A stretch of DNA of 64,000 nucleotides from Meconema thalassinum (lineage: Eukaryota > Arthropoda > Insecta > Orthoptera > Tettigoniidae). This document shows positions 1 through 10,800 of this stretch, one piece after another. A program made the translations under genes and the position numbers. The stretch is from positions 1,384,739,723 to 1,384,803,722 of the forward strand of contig OX336388.2 in the NCBI GenBank assembly GCA_946902985.2, given 5' to 3'. The notes under the pieces were generated by a model. That model was not told the DNA's origin. It did no database searches and saw only the letters and a program-made list of their open reading frames with translations. The first letter of the stretch is position 1, and every line of letters begins with the position of its first letter.

Positions 1-137
1 AGGTGTTGTGAGAGGTGAGGGGGTAATTGAACTAAAATACAATCTTGGTAAAAATGGGAACTGATCGCAAAACCACATGACCGGTGGGCAACAATGCTAC
101 TCTTAGCGTACGAAAATGAAAACCAACGACTAGTTGG

Positions 138-550
138 GGAAGGTGGCGTAGTTGGTAGCATGCTGAACTACTGTGCCCAAGATAGCGGGTTCAAACCCGG
201 CCGAAGTCGTCGGATTTTTAAGAGCGATAAAATCCTTCAGTATGCCTTCCTTCGGAGGGGAAGTAAAGCCGGCGGTCCCATGTCATAGACTTATGGCATG
301 TAAAAGAACCTTCCACAGACTGAACATGTGTGGAGCTAAATTTCTAGGTTAGATTTCATTGTAACGCTCTATCAAATTTCCAACGTTCACCACTAGGTAT
401 CATTGATATCTGGTAGCGAAAGTTGGAACTACTTGAAATTGAACGGAACTTGTAGCTCACCCTAGTGGTGTCCGCTTGAAGCAGCTACATCCTCTGGCGA
501 GCTGAACCAAAAGCCATACGATAAATAAATAAATAATAAATAAATAAATA
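138..550 (+). repeat. tRNA-derived SINE, family A, copy 1
   Basis: A pol III-type head is visible: an A-box-like stretch (ggcgtagttggtagcatgct) near 146-165 and a B-box (ggttcaaaccc) near 189. The body is shared with two reverse-strand copies at 13890-14090 and 14813-15045. The last ~100 bases (from 'cttgtagctcacc' to 'aaaagccatacg') are nearly the same as the 3' end of SINE family B (37513-37838, 46735-47058). The copy ends in an ATAAATAA tail that abuts the truncated LINE at 556. The exact 5' end is not certain and I see no clear target duplication. Confidence 0.7.
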
Positions 551-555
551 ACAAC

Positions 556-2394
556 AGGCTAAAAGAAATTGAAGAAGATTTTAAGAGAAATAACACAAGA
601 AATTTTTACAGAACATTCAAAGAAAATATTAGGGGTTATCAGCCTCCTAGCCTCTGCTTTCGAAGAACAGATGGGTCCCTGGAAACGAACACGAAAGAAA
701 ACTGTACAATTCTCAAACAATACTTTAATAATCTTCTCAATTGTGCAGAACCCACGGAGAAATTGACCTTCCAAAAAACCACATTCAATCCCGATTCTAC
801 TTCACCTACAATAGAGGAGATAGAGGAGATCATACAACAAATGAAAAATAACAGAGCGGCAGGAGAAGATGGCATTATTGCTGAAGTATGGAAGCTTCAA
901 GATAAAAACATCACCAAAACAATTCATAAGATCATCACAGACATTTGGATCACAGAGAAAATGCCAGAGGAATGGAAATGTGCATTGATCCACCCATTAC
1001 ATAAAAAGGGTGATAAGTCAGATCCAAATAATTACAGAGGGATTTCTCTAGTGCCAGTCGCTTACAAAATATTCTCTAAAGTGTTATTGAACAGACTAGA
1101 ACCACAAGCAGATCCACAAATAGGAGAATACCAGGCAGGCTTCAGAAAAGGGAGATCATGCATCGAACAGATCTGGAACTTGAGAACACTACTGAAAGTC
1201 AGACAGACAAAAAACACTGTAGTTACCTTTGTGGACTTTAAAAAAGCATACGACAGCATTGATAGACAAACGCTATTTGCAGTACTGGAAGAATATGGCA
1301 TTGACAAAAAAAAACAGGGCACTTATACAACTAACGCTCTCGGACACCACCTCTAAAGTTAAGTTCATGGGTGAAATTTCAGAACCCTTTCATATACGCA
1401 CAGGTGTCAAACAAGGAGACGGCCTCTCACCAATCTTGTTCAACATGGTCTTAGACAAAATTGTTAAGCAGTGGGAGGAAAAAGTTAAAGGAATACAGCT
1501 AGGAAGAACCCGTGAAACAAAAACAATCATAAAATGTCTAGCATTTGCAGATGACGTAGCCTTACTCAGCAATAACACACAGGAGGCAAAGGAAGCACTG
1601 GAACGATTACATGAAATAGCTGCTAAAACTGGTTTACAGATATATTATGAGAAGACCCAATACATGGAACGACACACCAACAATGTACAAACCATGCATA
1701 CCATATATGGATCCATACAAAGAGTTGAAAAATTTAAGTACTTAGGAGAATATATACAAATAGGAGGATCAAACAAGATGTCTAACATAGAACGAACGGA
1801 AAAACTCCAGAAAGCATACAAACTTACATGGTCACATTATAATAAGAAAAGCATATCAAGACAGGCCAAACTTAGACACTACAAAGCAGTTGTATTACCA
1901 GAAGCATTGTATGCGTCAGAAACGACCACAATTGGAGCATCTGGCATCACAGAAACAGAAAAAATTGAACGTAAAATTCTGAGAAAAATATTTGGAGCAG
2001 TACACAGAGATGGGATATGGATGAAAAGACCTACCAAAGAGCTATATGAACACACAGATAGACTCACAGATATCATTAGGAAACGCAGACTAACTTTCTA
2101 CGGGCACATACAGAGAATGAACAATAAACGACTTACAAAGAAAATCTTTGATGTAGTAAATAGTTCAAAAAGGAAACCAAATTGGTATCATGAAATAGAA
2201 GACGATTTAAAGCAATTAGGGATCAACAAGCAAATGATAGAAGACAGAGAAAAATTCAGAAACAAAATTAAGAACGCCAAATTTTTAGTAAGTGAAAGGA
2301 AGAAGATAGGAACATTGTGGACGGAACAAAGGAAACAGGAGCACAGTCAAAGGATGAAGAGATTTTGGGAAGAGAAGAAGGTAAAGAAGTGAAA
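556..2394 (+). pseudogene. Reverse transcriptase pseudogene of the truncated LINE
   Basis: Encodes the C-terminal ~600 residues of a LINE ORF2-type protein, whose role is target-primed reverse transcription. Visible in order: a PGEDGI-like motif mutated to AGEDGI (~870), the NNYRGISLVP block (~1030), QAGFRKGRSC (~1135), the catalytic TFVDFKKAYDS block (~1230), TGVKQGDGLSP (~1400), the catalytic FADD (~1545) and the C-terminal RKRRLTFYGH region (~2075). The frame is open from 556 to a run of nine A at 1306-1314, where it shifts by one base; translation resumes in the next frame to the stop at 2392-2394. The shift looks like a homopolymer slip. No 5' half or start codon is present, so no functional product is expected. 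Confidence 0.85.
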
Positions 2395-2530
2395 ATTGTG
2401 ACATCATGAGATACTTAAGTTCAAACACTGTCCATAAGGGCAACAATGATGTAATAATAATATAAATAAATAAATAAATAATAATTAATGAATAATGACA
2501 ATAATAGTAATAATATAACAATTTAGACTG
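556..2530 (+). mobile_element. 5'-truncated RTE-like LINE
   Basis: The sequence starts mid-coding at the linker just upstream of reverse transcriptase and runs through the RT C-terminus. A short 3' UTR and an ATAAATAAATAA / TAATAA tail follow at about 2455-2520. The endonuclease half is missing, as expected for incomplete target-primed reverse transcription. The coding part aligns closely, by eye, with the intact element at 54356-57730 (same order of motifs), so both belong to one clade. A SINE tail of the same ATAA type touches the truncation point. Confidence 0.85.
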
Positions 2531-2539
2531 GAATGGACG

Positions 2540-2800
2540 AAAGGAGTTGGACTATCAGAATTTTAACAATTCTTGATGGTAGACTTAAAACCTCTTAAAA
2601 GTGGTTCAGGGAGGTCAGGAAGGATCTCGAAAAAATGAGTATGAAGCGCGAAGACATCGCTAATAGAATCATGTGCCGGCAGGACGTCTATAACATTAAG
2701 GGCTTTCACGAAAAAGCAAGCTGGACAGTGGAAAGGAGACAGAGAAAGAACGGTACTGGGCTGTAAAGAAGGCTTCAATAAATGTGTATTACCCATTTAA
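2540..2800 (+). pseudogene. Second LINE RT C-terminal remnant
   Basis: Immediately downstream of the previous LINE tail, a partly open plus-strand frame resembles the extreme C-terminus of the same RTE-like protein: a W-x-x-E-V-x-x-D-L pattern followed by an 'I-x-x-R' segment and a WT-x-E-R-R-like end, with at least one internal stop. It matches the order of the last ~80 residues of the intact copy at 54382-57687, but weakly. It may be an older, independently truncated insertion. The alternative is unrelated AT-rich sequence with chance similarity. Confidence 0.4.
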
Positions 2801-2810
2801 AATTTGATTG

Positions 2811-4019
2811 CCGCTGAGTATGGCTGCGCCAGTGTTTGTTGTTTATTGAAGCAGCTGCCCCACGGGACGAAGCGGGGAACACAGCGATGGCAGAATGCAT
2901 TCTTCACATAAGTCAAGCAGCATTGTGTGTCACAGGAGCTCATGTCACCACGGACAGTTAAAAGATGACTGAGGCTACTAGAACTGAGTCATATCCTACT
3001 CGCGCAACTGTACCTGTCAACGAAGCAGCCTGACGTGTGACACAAGTAAACAAAGAATAGTTCCCATCTCGACCGCCGGCAATCAATTCGTGAAAGAGTA
3101 ATGGCAGTGGTTTGACTCGGTCTCTAATGGCCGTGAACGAAATTAAAAAATATAACAATAATAATAATACGTCTACTTGTAATGTTTTTGAGAAATAAAA
3201 GAATCCCTGCTTTAAAATAATATCCATGTAAGGAATGAAGAAGAAAGTTTCTCTGAAGAATTCAAAAGAAGAAGAAGAAGTAAAGCAAAATGCCATATCA
3301 TCATATATGAGGCCTCCGGTGGTCTTGTGTCAGGCAGAGAGAGTGCTTCATTCATAGTACACTAGCAGTACTTTTTTCATTACCGCTTGTCCCTCAAGCG
3401 CTGAGTACAGTAGTCTCCACTCCCAATTCTCATTTATAAAACGTATTTCCAAGTGGCAGTCATTCTCTCCCTGGACACGACGGACAATGCCACTTCACGA
3501 AAATGGTTTATGTAGCCCTTGATGAATTTTAAAGAAGATATTCTCCCTCCCCCAGCCAAGGGCTAATGACAATGGTGCACCGATCTGATTACGGTTTGGC
3601 TTCAACTTATTTTTGTAAGCTAACGCAGACATTTTGTATTGAAGTTAAATTTATCTTCCTGAGTACATCAGTCACAGAATGTAAATTGCCAGATAATTCA
3701 CCGATGTTATTTTGAGTATTATCTTTTATTATAAAGGTTACGTTAATTTAAAAATGGCTTGTTTTCCTCTTCTGACAAAGTAAGGCACGCTACATACCCA
3801 TACAAGACGTCACAATGGTTGGGATTTTATAATTATTCTGAGGTTGATAGGCTATAGAGATAATGTTGAGAGCAGACTTGATTGGTAGGTGAGGGAATGT
3901 GGACACCGAGTAATCAGCGTCTCGTAGTCTGAATGGGACTTAACTGCTTTCCCAAAAACATTTCACCACAACTTAGCAAGAGCTTATAGTTATATCAAAC
4001 AGAAAATACAGCTTTAAGT
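2811..4019. other. Unassigned AT-rich stretch
   Basis: No recognisable coding domain, RNA gene or repeat with a partner in this window. The minus-strand open frame at 2958-3296 (112 codons) is low complexity at its start (runs of F, S and E) and has no recognisable motif. Confidence 0.5.
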
Positions 4020-5238
4020 CAGGTATAAGGTCCACTCATGCACCCTCAGACCGCACACTCACAACTAATGGCCTACCTCATGAGTCACCTAGTGAACTTC
4101 AGTGTATGAAACTTTTTTAAAATTTTATTTTAAAAAGTTATATCTAAATATATATCGATTTTATCCATAATTACAAAATAAAACAAGTAGTTCCGTGAAG
4201 AACTAAAGCCTATTTTCATCTATACTACTTATATTAATTGCCACTATCAACATACAAAATTTCAGTTTGATTGCTGTAATAGATTCGTAGATATTGAGAT
4301 TGGACTAAATATTTCGGATGGTCGCCATGTTGGATTTTTATATATGTAGGTCTTGGTTATGTACTGTTACGTGAAGAGTATTGTGTACGTGTAGTATTCA
4401 AACTTCAATATCATGATTAGGCTACAAGAAGTAAAAACGAGATTTTAAAATTTTGCAGAGATGCCATCTTGTGGTTATGGAAAGAATTGAAAAAATAGAT
4501 GCCAGGGGTTTAACATTTGTATAAGGATTTACTGTACCAAGTTTCACTGCGCTCGGATGGTTAAATAGCGAGAAATGTCCATGCAAATATTTATACTTCG
4601 CGTCGCCGCCATGTTGGATTAGTGATCACCAGGTTATTGAAAGTCCTATAGGTGAACTTAAGTTCATAGCCCCTATGAACGTTAATAAGTCACTTTGATT
4701 GCTGTAATAGATTCGTAGATATTGAGAACCGTCTAAATATTTCGGTTGGTTGCCATGTTGGATTTCTTTAAAATACGTCGATTCAGAGAAAAACGCTTTT
4801 CAATGTTTTTTTTTAGTTTTCCGACAAAATGGTCGTGCAAATTATTCTAAAATTTAGAGTTAAGCTTTCTTGGGCTCTTCTAACGATTTACAAAATAGCC
4901 AACCATAGCACAGTTTTTGGAACAAAACCATTCCAGCTGTACTGTACTAAAAGCTGTAAGAGACAAGGTTCAGTTTTGCTGCCAACGTGTAGGCGCTGCA
5001 GAGAACATTCCCTGGTGCCCTGTACATTGTTTGCAGTCCTTTTACTTGTAATACTGTACAGAAGTGAGATACAGTATACTTATCACTTTACGATAAGATA
5101 ACACATTTCAAAAACATTAGGATTTGATTAGTCAAGTACAATAGGTGACTCATGGGGAAGAATTACGGCTGGTCGTAATCCCCTACGCTTTTGTGTGTTT
5201 GGGGTCTGCAGGTGTATGAATGGACCTTATGCCTTGCT
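4020..5238. mobile_element. Putative non-autonomous DNA element with inverted ends
   Basis: The segment at 4020-4092 is repeated as reverse complement at about 5132-5238. Both ends contain 'ataaggtcca.tcat.cacc' and, further in, 'catgagtcacct'. The arms are imperfect and about 75-100 bases long, enclosing about 1.05 kb with no long reading frame. A fragment of repeat family C lies inside (4187-4770). Element type and target duplication are not determined. Confidence 0.55.
4187..4770 (+). repeat. Dispersed repeat family C, partial copy 1
   Basis: Begins with the same terminal block (acaagtagttccgtgaagaa) that starts the copy at 36870 and, reversed, ends the copies near 20212 and 60833. It continues through 'gattcgtagatattgaga' and 'cgccatgttggatt' sub-blocks that recur every few hundred bases within the family. 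This copy is truncated at the distal end. No coding potential seen. Confidence 0.75.
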
Positions 5239-5376
5239 CTCGGCCGCATTTCCAGTTTGCCAGATCTATAGAACAAAATGAACCAAAACAGCGAGTGATA
5301 GTAATGACTTAATTAGACAATTGAAGTGATAGAAGCCATTGTAGAGAGTTGCCTAGTTCTAATAAAGAGAGCTTTT

Positions 5377-5614
5377 CAGTCGGTTAACGCAATGTTTTTG
5401 TGCCCAGTTACAGTAGGCGGGTAAACAAGTATTTATGTGCCCCAACACGAAATATCTATCACAGAAGAACATGCTTGTATGTAGCCCCATTTTTGTACAT
5501 AAAAGCGTGTTATTTTGTGATAAATATCTAATGTAGTGTTTTCATGTTGGAGCTTATAAATATTTGGTTACCCGCCTACTGAAATTGGCCACAAAACATT
5601 GTCTTGACCGTCTG
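5377..5614. mobile_element. MITE-like palindromic element
   Basis: About 238 bases fold almost end to end: the left arm (CAGTCGGTTAACGCAATG..., then 'cagtaggcgggtaa' near 5411) is matched by the reverse complement of the right arm (CAGACGGTCAAGACAATG..., then 'cagtaggcgggtaa'). Arms are about 110 bases with scattered mismatches and the central loop is short. There is no coding sequence. This is the form of a miniature inverted-repeat DNA transposon. The superfamily is not assigned because I could not define a target duplication. Confidence 0.75.
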
Positions 5615-5635
5615 AAATGCTTCCTTTATTATTAA

Positions 5636-6156
5636 CTATCTGAAGTACCCGTGCTTCGCTACAGATCATAAATAAATTGAAATGTGAAGGTGACAGTTAA
5701 AACAGGGGATAGGCGAGGTGCTGTGCGGAGGGAGAGTTAGGATGGAACATTTTGTCCAGCTACACCGCTTGGCATTGACCTTGCTTTATAGTACACAAAT
5801 AGGTTTTACTCGCTAACAGTTGGAGATACATGAAAAGTGAAAAGGACCATTCAGATAGAAATTTAAATTTTAAACCTAGTATATTCCATCAAAAGTTTGC
5901 TATTTCTTAGCGTTCTCTTTTTATTTGAAATTGAAATATGAATGTTTGAAACCAAAGGGTGTAGTGACGTCACTAAAATGGTCGCCGTCTTTAAAAAGTA
6001 CAAAGTATTGAATTCAAAAGTAGCCTATATATTAACCAGGTAAATTAGGTACTTCCATGTAAAATTTCATGTAAATCGGACCTGTGCTTCTTTGGTGATC
6101 GAGCAATACACAGACACACAGACACATACCATCTCATTTTTATATATTAGTATAGA
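5636..6156 (-). mobile_element. Small non-autonomous Helitron (H5)
   Basis: Read on the minus strand it begins TCTATACTAATATATAAAA (ending at 6156), passes through a CACAGACACACAG-type tract, and ends with 'gtagcgaagcacgggtac', a short hairpin, then a terminal ATAG at 5639-5636. Helitron ends are expected to be TC...hairpin...CTRR; here the C of CTAG is changed. The same end types occur in H1-H4. No coding sequence; 521 bases. Confidence 0.6.
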
Positions 6157-6785
6157 AGTAGTTTTTTGATGTACGAAAAACGTACGGTATTATTTACTTA
6201 GTAATTTGAAAGTACCCATGTTTAAGTAAAAAAGGAGCCTGGTCATGGCTTCTAATGATTACTATGAGAATTATTGCTGACGTCAGTTACCTGTAAGCTT
6301 ACTACGGTACTGTATCTGTTGAGGGCAGTGAAGGAGGTAATGTTCTGTACAAATCATTTACTCTTATAGTCATCGTTTTGACGTATTGAGTGTACAGGGA
6401 GCTGCCGTAGTACCTCTAAACTGAACCCAATGTCTTAAGTAGAAAAGAGGACGTGTTCATGGCGTGGTCAATCATTTTAGGTTGCTACAAATTATTCTGG
6501 TTCTGTTAGTCTTAGTCAAGTCTTATCACAGTTACTGTATTCCTGATTTGAATATACAAAAGATAGCCGGTACAGGTTAACACTGTCAACAATTAAAACA
6601 ATGCAGCATAAAAAACATCAGGAATAATAAAACATAAACGTCAACATTTTAGTAGTAGAACACACCTTAACGGAGAGTATAACACAATAATACCACATAT
6701 TGCGCGTGATACCTTCCGTCATGAGGTAAAGATTAAACATCTCCCGTAACAGCAGCGGCATCAAGAGTACGAAATTAGACCCAAA
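6157..6785. other. Unassigned stretch
   Basis: AT-rich DNA without recognisable genes or repeats with partners in the window. Confidence 0.5.
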
Positions 6786-6985
6786 ATGTCACATTTAGAA
6801 CATGAATTAGCGGCTAAAATTCTCGGCTTTCTCCTTGGAGGTCCGAGTTTGAATCCGGCTCTACCAATAAATTTTAATTCTGGTCTGAGAGCTGGAAGTG
6901 GGTACACTGCGCCTCCCGTGGCAAAACTTGGAAGATGTTTTCCGTGGTTTCCCACTTCTACTCGAAGCAAACACAGGAATAGTTT
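6786..6985 (+). repeat. SINE-like fragment with B-box
   Basis: Contains a B-box-like 'gagtttgaatccgg' near 6845 and, about 90 bases later, 'ttttccgtggtttcccac', the start of the central domain shared by SINE families B and D. The rest of that domain is lost. Probably an old SINE copy; boundaries approximate. Confidence 0.5.
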
Positions 6986-7400
6986 CTAACTGAAGGCAAC
7001 AGCAACCTCCTTTTTAATCAACACCTGAATTAAAAGTACACGCACTACTACAGCCATCAGAGTAACACAGGTGATCAGAAAAAAAATACACTTAAGTTCA
7101 CGGGGCTACATGGTCATGATGTCGCCAAGCCTCTAAATCAATCAACAATAACAGAATCATTTATGATCATTTAATCTTAATACTAAGTTTCGTGATGATA
7201 TCTATAGCCGTTGTTACGTTAGGCCGCGGCAGGTTTAGCCGATGTATTTTTTTATTTTTATAATTTGAATTCCCTACATCGACCCCTGTTAATTTTTTTC
7301 AACTACGTATTCAGTTTGTTATGGCGTTCAGATTCCTAATGTTCTAATCGTGGTTTGGATAGAAAATGGAGGCCCATGGCTTGGTGTTTACATATTGAGC

Positions 7401-7575
7401 TACTGTAGTCATGGAGAAAATGGAGTAGCATGACCCCTTACAGAGAAAGGTGGAAACCTGTTGATCACTTCTTGAGGTACTGTTGCCGTTCAGAAAATTG
7501 AGTGGCATGGCCTCTTGTCGAGATAGATGGAATCTTGGTGGACCCGTCGTGTGCTACTGTTGTCAAGGAGATGGC
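7401..7575 (+). repeat. 77 bp imperfect tandem repeat, 2.3 units
   Basis: Units start with 'tactgt.g.c' at 7401, 7478 and 7555, a period of 77 bases; inner blocks 'gagtagcatgacc' and 'gagtggcatggcc' correspond. Heavily diverged. No function evident. Confidence 0.6.
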
Positions 7576-7599
7576 CGGCCTTGCCATTCCTTCATAAGT

Positions 7600-7830
7600 T
7601 AATTTTATGACTTTATTAGCCTTTGCTCGAGTGCAAATAAACCTATATCAGAAGAATGAGAAAGAGTATCGCAAATCCATGTAGCCAGCGGTTTCTTCTG
7701 GGTCCCAAACTATGTGTATGCAAAATTTGGTTGAGATTGGTGGAACGGCATAGATTTGTATACGGAACAAATATACAAACATACATACATACTTACCCAC
7801 ATACAGACTTTCACTTTTATATATTCGATT
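7600..7830 (-). mobile_element. Helitron 5' end fragment
   Basis: On the minus strand the sequence starts TCGAATATATAAAAGTGAAAG at 7830 and runs into a 'tgtatgtgggtaagtatg' tract, the typical start seen in the other Helitrons here, with A on the 5' flank. No matching hairpin/CTAG 3' end is present to the left, so the element is truncated; the left limit is approximate. Confidence 0.5.
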
Positions 7831-10800
7831 AGAAAATAGTAACGCATATAAAAACCAAGAAAACCGTTAGGATAGTGTCTGCAAAACGGGCCGATATTTC
7901 CCCACACCTGGAAGTAATGAGGTTGCTATTGTAAGGGAAGACGATTTCCCCGCTTTCCGCTTCTCCCTGCACGTATAAATATGAATAATTTGATAACATG
8001 TACTGTACCCAATTGTCATCATGTGGAACATGTGTTCGTATCCCAGCTAACTCACGGTCTTTCGATGTATGGGACGTTCCTGCACACCATACGACCACAT
8101 GCTCAGGATTTGAGTCTACCAGGTAACTACTCTACATGAAATAAACAACATATTCCTAAAATAAAATATTTACTGGTATAAAATCATGGCTATGCAACAA
8201 ATACAAGTAAAGGATAAATTATATTTAATTCCCACAATTAAAATCAGGGTTATTTTGTGAGCCTCGTCTTAATTAGTGCTATACTGCACTCAAATCTATT
8301 TCTAGCATCATATCATTGATACTTTCAGACTTCTACGGGTCTCCATAGTGTTCATCATGTGACACAGTTTACATAATTGGAGTATCACAACACAAAAAGT
8401 CACATATCACATCTAAATTACATTAATACTGTAATAATAAAACATTACTCCGTTTCTTATGGCATTTACTTTGATTAGCATAAATTCATTATTTTATGCT
8501 TTAATTAACAAATGTTTGTTGTGTCGTGTGAATTATCTTCCTTCTTTCCATCAATATGAAACGCTTAAAAAGTGGTACGTTTCCCTTCCAAAATAGACAT
8601 GGATAGAAATGTTTATAGTTTCACCATACAACGGTTTTCTGGGTCTTGTCGGGCTTATTATCGTTACAAACGTGTCATGTTCTTAGAAATCACATACCCG
8701 TCTGCATAAATTAGCGTGAACTGGCAAAATGCATTCCAAAAAGATGCCTAACAATTTATTTGGTTCAGTGTTCCTCCTCAGAGAATAACTGGGCCAAATA
8801 TTATCCGAGTTCATTGATCCAACAATGTATGTGTGTTGGAACACATCATTTAATTCAATTGGCATCATCATAACACTCATATCTTAATTGCATATCGAAA
8901 TATCGAGATTCTTCAGTGTCCCATTATGACCCTAATTTAAAGGGCTGGCGGACCAACGTCCCCTTCCCCTAGTAGGCAATAAAATTAGTTCCGGCAGGCC
9001 GTGCAAGATGGCCGCTCGTCTCAGTGGGCTACCCCACTCCTTCTCATCTGCTGGCAAGGTCAATTTTGTTTACAATCGCAGTACAGTAGAGATACGCTAA
9101 TTGTTGTTCTTAAGTAATTGAGTCATTCTAATTATTTAACACCTATTTTTATAGTGTATCGGGCTCAACTGGCTCCTTATTAACATTCATGGCTGGGGAT
9201 GGATCCTGTGATAGTCTTACCGTTCTGTGGTGAATACTGGTGGCTTTGGACGCGCATCATAATGAGAATACAAGATTCTCACCAGCAGCTGTCTCAATAA
9301 ACATAAGGAAATCTGCGTTTCCTAAACGACGAATATGATTCTTACCTCTCAGGGCAGACCATTTTTACACATGTGCTCACGGAGTCTCAACGGATATCAC
9401 TCGTGGCGATAATTCATGCGAGCGATGGATACAGACAGGCTCTGTCCAATTCGCTGCGAATAATAAAAGTATGCACAACGGCGATACTAACTCGTAGATT
9501 AGCCAACTTCTCACCTAACGCGCAAGCTATACTAGTTTGGTCCCCGCAATATATTTACGTAAATCACTGGATTCTACGTTACTTCTGCACGCTATATGCG
9601 GCTCAAACAATACTTCTCATAGATGACTCAATTATTAAGGCACCCGCGTTCTCTCTGTAATAACATTTAAGCCAAAGCTTTAAATAGCTCCTAAAAACAA
9701 GGTATAAATTTACTGGCTTACATTACTTTAATGGTCCTCAAATACAATCCTAAGAATTGACCATCTCAAATATTCATTCAACACTTCACTTGACACTGAA
9801 AAACTCTCGTATCTCGCTATAATCCACGTTACTTTCTTACTGTTTACCAAAATACAGTATCTTTATATTAGACATGACACACTTTGAACATTATTTAGGC
9901 CAAAAATGCCTATTACTTTACTGTTGCCGACCCCAGATTATGATTATTATTTATCATTTAACGTTACCGTTTAATTCATCACAATTTTAGGCCTGACTGG
10001 CCCTAAACAAATCACCTTCCAAGACATATTCTATTCAAGACGAGTGGTGAAAACTCGTTCAATAAGTGCCTGTTACATCTTAGTCTCAAAATGATGCATC
10101 GTTGTATGGTGGACTATTTAGTTAGAATAACATTGTAAATTGGTACTCACTTTTCATTTTCGCTGGATGATACCAGCATTTCAGCTCCGGACCCACCATG
10201 ACGCTTGATTTAAGCCATCATGCTATATCTTACACGACACTTGATTTCACATATTTCCCACATGATAAACATACTCTTATCAGTGGCTTCTTTCACTTTT
10301 ACACAATACATATTAATCACAATACACATGAACACTTGTTAAATCACTATAACACAATTTATGTACACTTTCTCACTATTTCACAGGTTAATCCTTAATC
10401 GGACTCCTCCTACGCCTGACCTCAGAGATGCGATGCAATTACGCCAACCGCTGGTCTCCGTGAAAGTCTAACTGCGTTTACGGGCGTTCGATCCTCGTCA
10501 CCTTCAATATCGTTCAGTTCACTGTAAAGATTAATTGGCGATGCCTCCCAGGCTCCCATAATTGTAGTGATCCTGATGATAATGTCATATACAACTCTGA
10601 CAATACCTCCTGGTATATGTAATGTCCAAAAACATTATTATTTACTCTTTCGCTGTAGCGAACTTATATTTGCGTCAGGTAATGGATAAATATCTGTATT
10701 AGATTAACTTCGACGCACTTCATGATTATACTTATGAAGCTGTATGCTGTGCTTCCATTGTTCTTCAATTGCTGAGCGTCGATACTGTAACATTTCGCGC

